28,867 nt of DNA, from NCBI GenBank assembly GCA_046593925.1, contig JBKJQN010000095.1, positions 1-28,867 on the forward strand, given 5' to 3'. Shown here in pieces: positions 1-7,416 of this stretch. The DNA is from JAYVYM01 sp046593925. Its GTDB lineage: Bacteria > Actinomycetota > Actinomycetes > Mycobacteriales > SCTD01. Position numbers and translations under genes: made by a program. The notes under the pieces are model-generated. The model saw nothing but the letters and a program-made list of their open reading frames with translations. It searched no databases and was not told where the DNA came from. Numbering within the stretch: the first letter of the stretch is position 1; each line of letters starts with the position of its first letter.

Positions 1-14
1 CACCAACAGGTGCC

Positions 15-97
15 GGCACAGGCAGCCAGGCGTACCTGCAGGTGCAGGTCCCTTGGCTTTGCGAGCCCGCCTCGCGACGGGTGTGCCCTTGCTGGCC
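15..97 (-). promoter_or_regulatory. candidate c-di-GMP-I (GEMM) riboswitch aptamer
   Basis: Read on the minus strand, this stretch fits the c-di-GMP-I three-way junction. GGCA (87-84) can pair with TGCC (24-21). A hairpin CCCGTC / GCGA / GGCGGG occupies 81-66 and has a GNRA tetraloop. It is followed by CGCAAAGCC (63-55), the best conserved block of this family. AGCC pairs with GGCT, enclosing a hairpin ACCTGC (49-44) / GCAGGT (39-34), and the 3' side reads GCCTGGCTGCC, close to the family's GCCGGGTTGCC. The usual GGCAAACC block reads GGCACACC, one substitution. It lies downstream of pilC and points to a gene beyond the left edge, plausibly a pilin or minor pilin (inference). No expression platform is visible in the window. 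The match is from memory of the family consensus; a covariance-model search was not run. Confidence 0.72.
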
Positions 98-344
98 GTT
101 CGACTCGATGACAGTGAGAACATCGGCACGCTGTCGGGATCCTTGAGGGCCTACCGCCAACAAGCTGTGCGGTTTCAGTTCCTCGCAGCACCTCGTACAG
201 GTGGCCTGCCTGCGCCGCGCAAAGCCCTGTCATGTCCCCGGCTCACCTGCGACCGCCATGTCATCCGCCGAGCGGACGCTTCCTCGGGCGACGCGACAGC
301 CACAAAGGAATGAACCAACAACAGCAACCAAGCAACCGACGACC
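98..344. other. intergenic region downstream of pilC
   Basis: No convincing coding region is seen between the pilC stop and the riboswitch-like element. Short open frames on the plus strand have no recognisable content. A weak hairpin (CCGAG 268-272 / CTCGG 283-287, 10-nt loop) has no T-tract and is not called a terminator. The stretch probably holds the promoter of the riboswitch-led transcript, but no clear -35/-10 pair could be identified. Confidence 0.4.
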
Positions 345-1574
345 TCAGTTGATGAGATCGAAGATCTTGAAGATTGGCATGTACAGCGCCACGATCATCG
401 CGCCCACGATGCCGCCGAGAAAGGCGATCATCAAGGGCTCGATCAGAGCGGTGAGCGCCTCCGTCGTGGCTTCGACCTCCTGGTCGTAGAACTCTGCGAT
501 CTTCATGAGCATCGCGTCCAGGGCCCCGGTGTCCTCGCCTACCGCCATCATCTGGACCACCATCGGCGGGAAGATCTTGTGCTCCGACAGGGGGCCCGCC
601 AGCGAGTTGCCAGTCCGCACGCTGTCTTGCACCGCACGTGTCGCGCGCTCGAGAACAACGTTCCCGGTGGTGGCCGCCACGATGTCCAGGCTCTGCAGGA
701 TCGGCACGCCGCTCGACATCATGGTGCCAAGGTTCCGGGAGAACCGGGTCAGTGCAATCTTGCTCATGAGCTCCCCGAAGACTGGGAGCTTGAGCTTGAG
801 CGGGTCGACAATGTTGCGCACCTGGGGCTTGCGCTTGACCCGGCTCCAGACTTGGCGACCGACAATGATTCCGGTGATCAGTGGGATGATGGCGATCTTG
901 AGGCCTTTGGACAGAAAGACCAGGACCCGGGTGGGGAACGGCAGCGTCCCGCCCAATGAACTGAATAGCCCGGCGAAGACCGGCACGATGAACAGAAGCA
1001 TGCCGACCACGGCAAGCAGAGCGATGCAGAGGACGACAACCGGGTAGGTCAAAGCCGCCTTGACCTTGCCGCGGAGCTTCGTCTCGGCCTCGTAGTTTGT
1101 GGCGATCTGCAGCAGGACCGTGTCCAAGAAGCCCCCGACCTCGCCGGCCTTCGTCATGTTGGTCATGAGGGGCGGGAAGACGTCAGGGTGCTTGGACATA
1201 CCGCCGGAGAGCGAGCCACCGCTCTCGATGTCGTTGCGCACCTCGCCGAGGACGCGGGCGAGCTCCTTGTTCTCGGTCTGCTCGGTGAGAATCGTCAAGG
1301 CGCGCAGCAGTGAGAGGCCCGCACTGATCATCGTTGCAAACTGGCGGGAGAACACTGCCAGGTCCTTGAGCTTGACCTTCTTCTTACCGAACCCCGGGAT
1401 GGTCAGCTCTTTCTGCATCCCCACGTTTGTCTTGGTGACGCTGACCGGCGCGTACCCCTGTTGCTTGAGCCGGGAGACGACCTGGTTCTGCGACTCGGCA
1501 TCGATCTTGCCGGTCCGCATCTTTCCGGTCCGGTCGCGGACCTTGTACTCGAAGGTTGATGTCGCGGTGGCCAT
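345..1574 (-). CDS. pilC: type IV pilus inner-membrane platform protein PilC (GspF family)
   Basis: 409-aa polytopic inner-membrane platform protein of the type IV pilus. In the family it couples the PilB and PilT ATPases to pilin polymerisation and depolymerisation. Two GspF/T2SSF domains are visible, roughly residues 69-192 and 271-394. Each carries the typical block of the type SRQFATMISAGLSLLRAL, and the second has FSRNLGTMMSSGVPILQSL. Hydrophobic segments lie near residues 175-200, 225-245 and at the C-terminus (LMIAFLGGIVGAMIVALYMP). The short N-terminal region (EYKVRDRTGKMRTGKIDAES) is also typical of PilC. The ATG is preceded by GGGGA, and the pilT stop lies only 10 nt upstream, so the two genes are co-transcribed. 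Length is normal for the family and no lesion is seen. Confidence 0.93.
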   Translation of the reverse strand: MATATSTFEYKVRDRTGKMRTGKIDAESQNQVVSRLKQQGYAPVSVTKTNVGMQKELTIPGFGKKKVKLKDLAVFSRQFATMISAGLSLLRALTILTEQTENKELARVLGEVRNDIESGGSLSGGMSKHPDVFPPLMTNMTKAGEVGGFLDTVLLQIATNYEAETKLRGKVKAALTYPVVVLCIALLAVVGMLLFIVPVFAGLFSSLGGTLPFPTRVLVFLSKGLKIAIIPLITGIIVGRQVWSRVKRKPQVRNIVDPLKLKLPVFGELMSKIALTRFSRNLGTMMSSGVPILQSLDIVAATTGNVVLERATRAVQDSVRTGNSLAGPLSEHKIFPPMVVQMMAVGEDTGALDAMLMKIAEFYDQEVEATTEALTALIEPLMIAFLGGIVGAMIVALYMPIFKIFDLIN

Positions 1575-1584
1575 GGCGGGTCCC

Positions 1585-3024
1585 CTAGCTCCGGCCGCAG
1601 AGCCGGTTGAAGTCGTCGAGGTGGTGGCATTTCTCGACCGCGGTGTCGTATGTCACGCGGCCCTTCTTCACCAGGTCAGCCAGGTTGCTGTCCATGGTTG
1701 ACATGCCGTGCCTCGCGCCGGACTGGAGCGCCGAGTAGATCTGGTGGGTCTTGCCCTCACGGATGAGGTTGCGGATGGCCGGGGTGGCCACCATGACCTC
1801 GGCCGCGACGGCCCGGCCCTTGCCGTCCGCGGTCTTCACCAGCTGCTGACAGACGACGCCCTGGAGCGCGCCGGACAGCATGACGCGCACCTGTTGCTGC
1901 TGCGCGGGCGGGAAGACGTCGATGACGCGGTCGATGGTCTGGGCGGCGTCCTGGGTGTGCAGAGTTGCCATCACCAGGTGGCCCGTCTCGGCTGCGGTCA
2001 GCGCGATCTCGATGGTCTCGAGGTCACGCATCTCACCGACGAGGATGATGTCGGGGTCCTGGCGCAGCACGTGCTTGAGCGCGTTCTTGAATGACCAGGT
2101 GTCCTCCCCCACCTCTCGCTGGTTGACCAGACAGCCTTTGTGCGTGTGCAAGAACTCGATCGGATCCTCGCAGGTCATGATGTGGTCGCGGCGCTTGCGA
2201 TTTGCCAGGTCGACGATCGACGCAAGCGTCGTCGACTTGCCCGACCCGGTCGGCCCGGTCACCAACACGAACCCGCGCGGCAGCATCGCGAACTCCCCGA
2301 CACCCGCCGGCAGGCCGAGGTCCTCAAGCGGCTTGATCTCGTAGGGGATGAGGCGAAACGCCGCGCCGACGGCATCGCGCTGCTTGTAGAGGTTGACGCG
2401 GAAGCGGGCTCGGCCCGGCAGGCTGTACGCGAAGTCGAGCTCGAGGTTCTCCTCGAACCGCTCCCGCTGCTTCTGGCTGAGGATCGCGTACAGCGTCTTC
2501 TGGATGATCTGTGGCGTCAGGACGGGGTAGTCGTCCAGCGCGACGAGCTGACCATTTCTGCGTACGGTCGGCGCCGCCCCCGCAGTCATATGCAGGTCCG
2601 AGCAGCCTTTCTCGATCACGCTGAGGAGCAGGTCGGCGAGGAAGGCGCTGTCGACGCTGTTGTTCTCGGCGCCGACCCGGACCGTCTCAGTCGGTCGCGC
2701 CTCTGCGGCTGCGACCGGCGTGGCCGGTGCCGGCCGGGTCGCCGGCGCCGGCACCATCTGGAGTACCGGCGCGGCCAGCGGTGCCACTGAGGCGGCCGGT
2801 GCCCCGGCGACCGGCATCGGCGCCGCCGACCTCATGGGAATGGGCGCGGACGGCTCGCTGGACGAGCTGCCGGTCGGCGCCCGCGTCCACACCGGGGCGG
2901 CCAGGGGGGCCAGCGACGGAGGGGCGGTTGACACTGGTACAGGCGGCGGGGCGGGTGCGGGCGGAGGCCCAACGGGGGCCGACCCGAAGTAGCCCCCCAT
3001 GCCGACCGGCGGCTGCGCGTCCAC
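1585..3024 (-). CDS. pilT: type IV pilus retraction ATPase PilT with a Pro/Ala-rich N-terminal tail
   Basis: Hexameric AAA-like ATPase that in this family powers pilus retraction (twitching). With the proposed start it has 479 aa. Walker A GPTGSGKS is at about 257-264, Walker B IILVGEMRD around 326-334, and a His/Asp-box region follows (TLHTQDAAQTIDR). The retraction hallmark AIRNLIREGK at about 416-425 separates it from PilB. Residues 1-118 are a low-complexity Pro/Ala/Val tail before the catalytic core, longer than the usual ~350-aa PilT. Start choice: GTG at 3024 is preceded by AGGAGG with a 7-nt spacer; ATG at 3030 lies too close to that site, and the frame stays open up to 3213. pilC follows 10 nt after the stop. 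Upstream, 665 bp separate it from pilB. Confidence 0.9.
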   Translation of the reverse strand: MDAQPPVGMGGYFGSAPVGPPPAPAPPPVPVSTAPPSLAPLAAPVWTRAPTGSSSSEPSAPIPMRSAAPMPVAGAPAASVAPLAAPVLQMVPAPATRPAPATPVAAAEARPTETVRVGAENNSVDSAFLADLLLSVIEKGCSDLHMTAGAAPTVRRNGQLVALDDYPVLTPQIIQKTLYAILSQKQRERFEENLELDFAYSLPGRARFRVNLYKQRDAVGAAFRLIPYEIKPLEDLGLPAGVGEFAMLPRGFVLVTGPTGSGKSTTLASIVDLANRKRRDHIMTCEDPIEFLHTHKGCLVNQREVGEDTWSFKNALKHVLRQDPDIILVGEMRDLETIEIALTAAETGHLVMATLHTQDAAQTIDRVIDVFPPAQQQQVRVMLSGALQGVVCQQLVKTADGKGRAVAAEVMVATPAIRNLIREGKTHQIYSALQSGARHGMSTMDSNLADLVKKGRVTYDTAVEKCHHLDDFNRLCGRS

Positions 3025-3171
3025 GAGCATCCCTCCTGGCCGCCGGGCCTCCCGGTGGCGCACCTGTGCCATCGGCCGCTCGGGCAACCTCCTTGAGCGG
3101 GCGCAGAACGTCGACCCTGACGTCGCCATCCGCCCCAGGTGGGATGGCCTCACTACTCGTACCTTCGCCAT

Positions 3172-3220
3172 CCGGACATTCCGCTTGAGACACGCGCGTG
3201 TCGGCAAGGACAATGTCCGG
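3172..3220. promoter_or_regulatory. concentric inverted repeats upstream of pilT (candidate operator)
   Basis: A 14-bp perfect palindrome, GACACGCGCGTGTC (3189-3202), sits at the centre of a second perfect inverted repeat with arms CCGGACATT (3172-3180) and AATGTCCGG (3212-3220). The two centres differ by half a base. The intervening arms are also similar (CTTG on one side, CTTG on the reverse complement of the other), so the whole 49 bp is close to one large dyad. It lies about 150-195 nt upstream of the pilT GTG, where a promoter or operator would be expected. No regulator is assigned. Confidence 0.5.
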
Positions 3221-3324
3221 GTGCGCGATCTGCCGGCTGTCTAGGCGCCGACGGCGCGCCGCCGGGGAATGCAGGCTGCCGGGCAGCACGGCCACGGACA
3301 GACTGCGCCGCGGACGGAGCCCCG

Positions 3325-3381
3325 CCTCCCCTTTGAGGGTGCGCCTCAACGGCCTTCCAGAGCGCACTCTCAAAGGGGAGG
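3325..3381. repeat. long hairpin, 20-bp arms with one mismatch
   Basis: Arms 3325-3344 and 3362-3381 (outer part CCTCCCCTTTGAG, inner part TGCGC) are reverse complements except at one position, around a 17-nt loop (3345-3361). No T-tract follows on either strand, so it is not a classical intrinsic terminator. It lies in the pilB-pilT gap beside an antitoxin remnant. It could be a mobile-element end, a small palindromic element or a transcript-stabilising hairpin. Confidence 0.6.
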
Positions 3382-3424
3382 TGCCCAAGCCCTCGCTCGG
3401 ACGCGCGCCATACCTGGGTCATGA

Positions 3425-3682
3425 GAAGCGCACCGTGATGATTGCTCCGCCCGGGCCCGCAGCCATAGTTGGCTCAACCACGTCCGGATCACCCACGACA
3501 GCCGGCCGGCCGCGGTCCTCGTGAGCCCCGAGGACCTGGAGGCGCTGCAGGAGACGCTCTCCTGGTTGGCCCAGCCGGCGATCGAGGACGAGGAGGACGG
3601 CGGGCTCGTGGGCGTCGAGCTGGACGTCATGGCCGCTGCGGAAGGACAGCCGGTGCTCGCTCAGCGACTTTGCGGTCGGTGA
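3425..3682 (+). pseudogene. Phd/YefM-type antitoxin remnant, no start codon
   Basis: An open frame from just after a TGA (3422-3424) to TGA 3680-3682 encodes 85 residues. It includes RITHDSRPAAVLVSPEDL and EALQETLSWL, the core and C-terminal pattern of Phd/YefM antitoxins (usually R-P-A-A-V-L-hydrophobic-S-x-x-D/E-L-E-x-L-x-E-T-L). The similarity starts near 3479. The N-terminal helix that normally precedes it (the L-S-E-L-V region) is absent, and no ATG, GTG or TTG occurs in frame before the GTG at the VSPEDL codons. No toxin gene follows; the frame ends 7 nt before the convergent pilB stop. It is probably the decayed remnant of an inserted toxin-antitoxin cassette. A short functional product from the internal GTG cannot be excluded. 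Confidence 0.6.
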
Positions 3683-3689
3683 CCGCGCC

Positions 3690-5429
3690 TCAGACGACGA
3701 CCCGCAGGATCTCCTCCACCGACGTCACGCCACCCAGCACCTTGCGCAGCCCGTCATCCCGCAGCGTGATCATCCCTTGTTCGCGGGCCACCTGGCTGAT
3801 CACCAGTGTCGAGGCCCGCTCCACCGTGAGCCGCTCGATCTCCTCGCTGACGGCCATCACCTCGTGCAGAGCCAGCCGGCCGCGGTAGCCGGTCTTGGAG
3901 CAGGCGCTGCAGCCGACCGGCCGGTACAGCGTCGGCAGCGGCTCGTCGGGCGACCACGGAAAGCGGTTCTCGACCAGGGTCTCCCGCGAGGGCAGATAGG
4001 CCTGCTTGCACTTGCCGCACAGCCGGCGGGCCAGCCGCTGGGCGAGGACGCAGTCCAGCGCCGAGCCGACCAGGAACGGCTCGATGCCCATCTCGGTGAG
4101 CCGCACGATCGCGGACGGTGCGTCGTTGGTGTGCAACGTCGACAGCACCAGGTGGCCGGTGAGCGCGGCCTCGACCGCGATGTGGGCGGTCTCCTTGTCG
4201 CGGATCTCGCCGATCAGCACGATGTCGGGGTCTGAGCGCAGGATCGAGCGCAGCGCTGCGGCGAAGGTCAGGCCCGCCTTGACGTTGGTCTGCACCTGGT
4301 TGATGCCGGGCAGCCGGTACTCGACCGGGTCCTCGACGGTGATCACGTTGACTTCTGGCTTGCTGACGATGTTCAGGGTTGCGTACAGCGTCGTGGACTT
4401 GCCGGAGCCGGTGGGGCCGGTCACCAGGATCATCCCGTACGGCTTCCGGAAGCTCTGGGAGTAGACGCTGTAGTTCTCGTCAGCGAACCCCAGGTCGGAC
4501 AGGTTCAGCATTGCCGTCGAGTTGTCCAGGATCCGCATGACGATCTTCTCGCCCCACACCGTCGGCAGGGTTGCCACCCGCAGGTCGATCTTCTTGCCGT
4601 TGGCACTGACCGACAGCCGGCCGTCCTGCGGGATGCGCCGCTCCGCGATGTTGATGTCAGCCATGATCTTGAGCCGACTGGTGACGCCGGCGGTGATCGA
4701 TCTCGCGGACCGCATAACCTCGTGCAGGACCCCGTCGATCCGGAACCGCACCCGCAGGTCGTGCTCCCCCGGCTCGATGTGGATGTCGGACGCCCGGTCC
4801 TGGATCGCCTGCGTGATCAGCAGGTTGACGAACTTGACGATCGGCGCCTCCTCGACCACATCACGGATGCCGCTGAGGTCGTCGAGGCCGTCGTCGGTGA
4901 CGCCCATCGCCGTGGTCAGGTTGTCGAGCTCGGCATCGCCACGGTGGTAGCGGTCGATGGCGGCCAGCACGTCGAGCTGGCTCGCGACAACCGGTTTGAC
5001 CTCGAGCCCGGTCAGCGAGCGGATGTCGTCGACGGCGAAGACATTGCCCGGGTCGGCCATCGCCACGACGAGCTTGTCGTTCTCGTGCCCGATCGGCAGG
5101 ACCAGGTGGCGGCGGCAGACCACGTCGGGCACCCGCGCGACGGCGCTGACGTCGACGGGATGGTCGGACAGGTCCACCAGGCGCAGTCCGAGCTGCCGGG
5201 CCAGGGCGGCGGCGAGCTGCGCGTCGGTCAGTACGTCGAGGTCAACGAGCACGCGGCCGAGGGGGCGGCCCAGCCGGCGCTGCTCCTGGACGGCGACGTC
5301 GAGCTGCTCGGGGGTAATCAGCCCGACCTCGACCAGGACGTCGCCGAGCTGCTGCACACGGGGCTCCGGGGTCGGGCGGGGGGACGGCGGCGGGCGCGGC
5401 CCGCCGGCCGGAGCCCGCCTGTCTGTCAT
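3690..5429 (-). CDS. pilB: type IV pilus assembly ATPase PilB with N-terminal MshEN domain
   Basis: 579-aa cytoplasmic secretion ATPase that in this family drives pilus extension. After a Pro-rich leader (1-25) comes a GspE_N/MshEN region with two tandem motifs. The first is at about 27-50 (QLGDVLVEVGLITPEQL...), the second at about 56-79 (PLGRVLVDLDVLTDAQL...). This pattern is known to bind c-di-GMP in MshE-type ATPases. In the second motif the usual Gly after the hydrophobic pair is Asp. Walker A GPTGSGKS is at 338-345 and Walker B IVLIGEIRD around 403-411. A tetracysteine zinc site is formed by CGKC (471-474) and CSAC (507-510), which is characteristic of PilB/GspE rather than PilT. The ATG overlaps the aroE stop (ATGA), implying translational coupling. 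The next pilus gene, pilT, follows after an unusual 665-bp gap. Confidence 0.93.
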   Translation of the reverse strand: MTDRRAPAGGPRPPPSPRPTPEPRVQQLGDVLVEVGLITPEQLDVAVQEQRRLGRPLGRVLVDLDVLTDAQLAAALARQLGLRLVDLSDHPVDVSAVARVPDVVCRRHLVLPIGHENDKLVVAMADPGNVFAVDDIRSLTGLEVKPVVASQLDVLAAIDRYHRGDAELDNLTTAMGVTDDGLDDLSGIRDVVEEAPIVKFVNLLITQAIQDRASDIHIEPGEHDLRVRFRIDGVLHEVMRSARSITAGVTSRLKIMADINIAERRIPQDGRLSVSANGKKIDLRVATLPTVWGEKIVMRILDNSTAMLNLSDLGFADENYSVYSQSFRKPYGMILVTGPTGSGKSTTLYATLNIVSKPEVNVITVEDPVEYRLPGINQVQTNVKAGLTFAAALRSILRSDPDIVLIGEIRDKETAHIAVEAALTGHLVLSTLHTNDAPSAIVRLTEMGIEPFLVGSALDCVLAQRLARRLCGKCKQAYLPSRETLVENRFPWSPDEPLPTLYRPVGCSACSKTGYRGRLALHEVMAVSEEIERLTVERASTLVISQVAREQGMITLRDDGLRKVLGGVTSVEEILRVVV

Positions 5430-6292
5430 CTCGGCGGAGCGGGCAGCACCCTTGAGAACAGCTCCGGGTCGAGCGCTGCCCGCATCGCCGCGAGCGGCGC
5501 GGCCCGGCCGGTCATCAGCTCGACCTGGCGGGCAGCCTGGTGCAACAGCAGCACCGCGCCGCCCACCACCGGCCCGGCCCAGGCGCGGGCCAGCGCCGTC
5601 GGCCACGGGTCGTAGACGACGTCCAGCAGCACGCCGCGGCACAGCAGCAGATCGGCGGCGAGGGTGTCCGCCGCCCCCCGCGGCACCGTGCTGATCACCA
5701 CCTGTGCGCTGACGAGCTCGGCCGCCGACAAGCGCTCGCCGACGGATAGGCGCTTGCCCGCCGGCGAACCCAACGGCAGCCGCTCGACGATCGGCTCGAC
5801 GCCGAGGCGCTCCGCTGCCGCCCGCAGCGGGCCGGCGCGGGCCAGGTCCCGGACCAGTACCACCGGTGCGCGGTCGCCCAGCAGCGCCAGCGCCGCGAGC
5901 GCCGAGGCGGCGGTCGCACCGCCGCCCAGCACCACCGAACGCTCCACCTCTGCGATTCCCGCCTCGGCCAGCGCGGCGACGATGCCATGCACATCGGTGT
6001 TGTCGCCGCGCCGCCCGCTCAGCAGCACCGTGTTCGCCGCGCCGGTCGCCCAGGCCACCTCGGTCAGTTCTGCCAGCATCGGCAGCACGGTCTGCTTGAG
6101 CGGCATCGTCAGCGACAGCCCGACCCACTCCGGGCCGAGCCCGTCGATAAAGTCGGCGAGCCCGTCGGGACGGACGTCGAGCGCGTCGTACCTGCCATCG
6201 AGACCGAGCGCGGCGTATGCGGCGAGATGCAGCGCAGGAGAAAGGCTGTGCGCGATCGGCGAGCCCAGGACCGCCGCGCGGAAATCGCTCAG
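5426..6292 (-). CDS. aroE: shikimate dehydrogenase AroE, probable CTG start
   Basis: NADP-dependent reduction of 3-dehydroshikimate to shikimate in aromatic amino acid synthesis. The N-terminal substrate domain shows GSPIAHSLSPALH, LTMPLK (catalytic Lys), ANTV and GDNTD (catalytic Asp). The nucleotide loop is VLGGGATAASAL, and a C-terminal block LLHQAARQVELMTG is present. Start: no ATG, GTG or TTG exists in frame before the ATG at 6106, which would delete the Ser-x-Ser and upstream substrate loop. The frame is open through CTG 6292-6290, which shares TG with the mltG TGA and has GAGGG six bases upstream. That start gives 288 aa, the usual family length. The gene ends in an ATGA overlap with pilB, so mltG, aroE and pilB appear translationally coupled. 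Confidence 0.9.
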   Translation of the reverse strand: MSDFRAAVLGSPIAHSLSPALHLAAYAALGLDGRYDALDVRPDGLADFIDGLGPEWVGLSLTMPLKQTVLPMLAELTEVAWATGAANTVLLSGRRGDNTDVHGIVAALAEAGIAEVERSVVLGGGATAASALAALALLGDRAPVVLVRDLARAGPLRAAAERLGVEPIVERLPLGSPAGKRLSVGERLSAAELVSAQVVISTVPRGAADTLAADLLLCRGVLLDVVYDPWPTALARAWAGPVVGGAVLLLHQAARQVELMTGRAAPLAAMRAALDPELFSRVLPAPPR

Positions 6293-7380
6293 TAGACGCC
6301 CTCGGCTTGCGCCTTGTCCTTGGCCTTCAAGAATTCGTTGTAGTCGGCGGTGAACAGCGACGAGCCGTCCTTGCTCACTGTCACGAAGTAGCGGTAGTCA
6401 CCGACCGCCGGATCCAGGGCAGCCGCTATGGCCTCCTCCCCCGGCGAGTCGATCGGGGTCGGTGGCAGCCCGGTGACCAGGTAGGTGTTGTACGGCGACA
6501 CCTGCTTGAGGTCGTCCAGGCTCAGCCGCGCCTTCTTGTCGGTCCGCAGGTAGTTGACCGTCGAGTCCAGCTGCAACGGCATCCCGGCGCCCAACCGGTT
6601 GTAGATGACCCGCGCGACCTTGGCGCGGTCGGCCGCGAAGGCCGTCTCCTTCTCGATCAGGCTGGCGGTCGCGAGCACGTCGTACGGGGTGCGCCCGAGA
6701 GCGGCGGCCTTGGTCTCGAGGTCTTCCGTTGCGGCGGCCTTGGCGAACCGGGCCGTCATCATCCGCAGGGTGTCGACGGCGGACGTCCCGGGCTCCACGT
6801 CGTACGTCGCCGGGAACAGGAACCCCTCGACCCGGCCCTTGGCGTACGGCGGCAGCCCGATTCCTGCCGGGTCGGCGACCGCGGTCTGCAGGTCGGCGAG
6901 CGGCACCTCGGTCGCCTCACTGATCTTCTGCAAGGTGACCGCCAGCGTCGAGCCTTCGGGCAGGGTGACCCGGCTGCGGGCCCGGGCTGCCGGGTCGAGC
7001 AGCAGGGCGACGGCGGCCGTACCGCTCATCTGGCTGTGCAGCCGGTAGAAGCCCGGCTGCACGGAGAGCGAGCGTGGCTCGGCCGTCGCGGCCTTGGTGA
7101 ACGCCACCTCGCTCTTGACGACGTCCTTGCCGAGCAGCGTCGCGGCGATGGCGGCCGCCGTGTCGCCCACCTTGACCTGCACGAGCACCTCGCCCTGCCC
7201 CGCGCCCGGGTAGTCGGGGGTGCCGGAGCCGGCGAGCCGGGTCAGCACGGCCCGGCCACCGACGACCAGCCCGACGACCAGGAGCGCGAACACCAGCAGC
7301 GCCAGCCACCGACCTCGGGGGCGACGACGCCGAGGCCGGGGGCCGGACTGGCGGCTCGGGAACTCGGCGAGGTCGCTCAC
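6289..7380 (-). CDS. mltG: endolytic murein transglycosylase MltG (YceG family)
   Basis: Membrane-anchored lytic transglycosylase that cleaves nascent glycan strands and so terminates their elongation. 363 aa: a basic Pro/Arg-rich cytoplasmic N-terminus, one transmembrane helix at about 26-46, a LysM-like region (VQVKVGDTAAAIAATLL) and the YceG catalytic domain. The catalytic Glu lies in ATASLIEKETA (about residue 243), and the block NRLGAGMPLQLDSTVNYL is highly characteristic. GTG at 7380 was chosen because TAGGG lies 8 nt upstream; a GTG at 7389 in the same frame overlaps that site. ruvX ends 36 nt upstream, and the TGA overlaps the proposed CTG of aroE. This placement between ruvX and aroE is common in Actinobacteria. 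Confidence 0.93.
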   Translation of the reverse strand: MSDLAEFPSRQSGPRPRRRRPRGRWLALLVFALLVVGLVVGGRAVLTRLAGSGTPDYPGAGQGEVLVQVKVGDTAAAIAATLLGKDVVKSEVAFTKAATAEPRSLSVQPGFYRLHSQMSGTAAVALLLDPAARARSRVTLPEGSTLAVTLQKISEATEVPLADLQTAVADPAGIGLPPYAKGRVEGFLFPATYDVEPGTSAVDTLRMMTARFAKAAATEDLETKAAALGRTPYDVLATASLIEKETAFAADRAKVARVIYNRLGAGMPLQLDSTVNYLRTDKKARLSLDDLKQVSPYNTYLVTGLPPTPIDSPGEEAIAAALDPAVGDYRYFVTVSKDGSSLFTADYNEFLKAKDKAQAEGVY

Positions 7381-7416
7381 CGGGCACACCCTAGTGAATG
7401 ACGGCTGAGCTGCTCG

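Noticed and set aside
3025..3213. Longer N-terminus for PilT (up to 63 extra residues)
   Set aside because: The strong AGGAGG lies correctly spaced before GTG 3024, and the extra stretch overlaps the concentric palindromes and has no PilT-like content.
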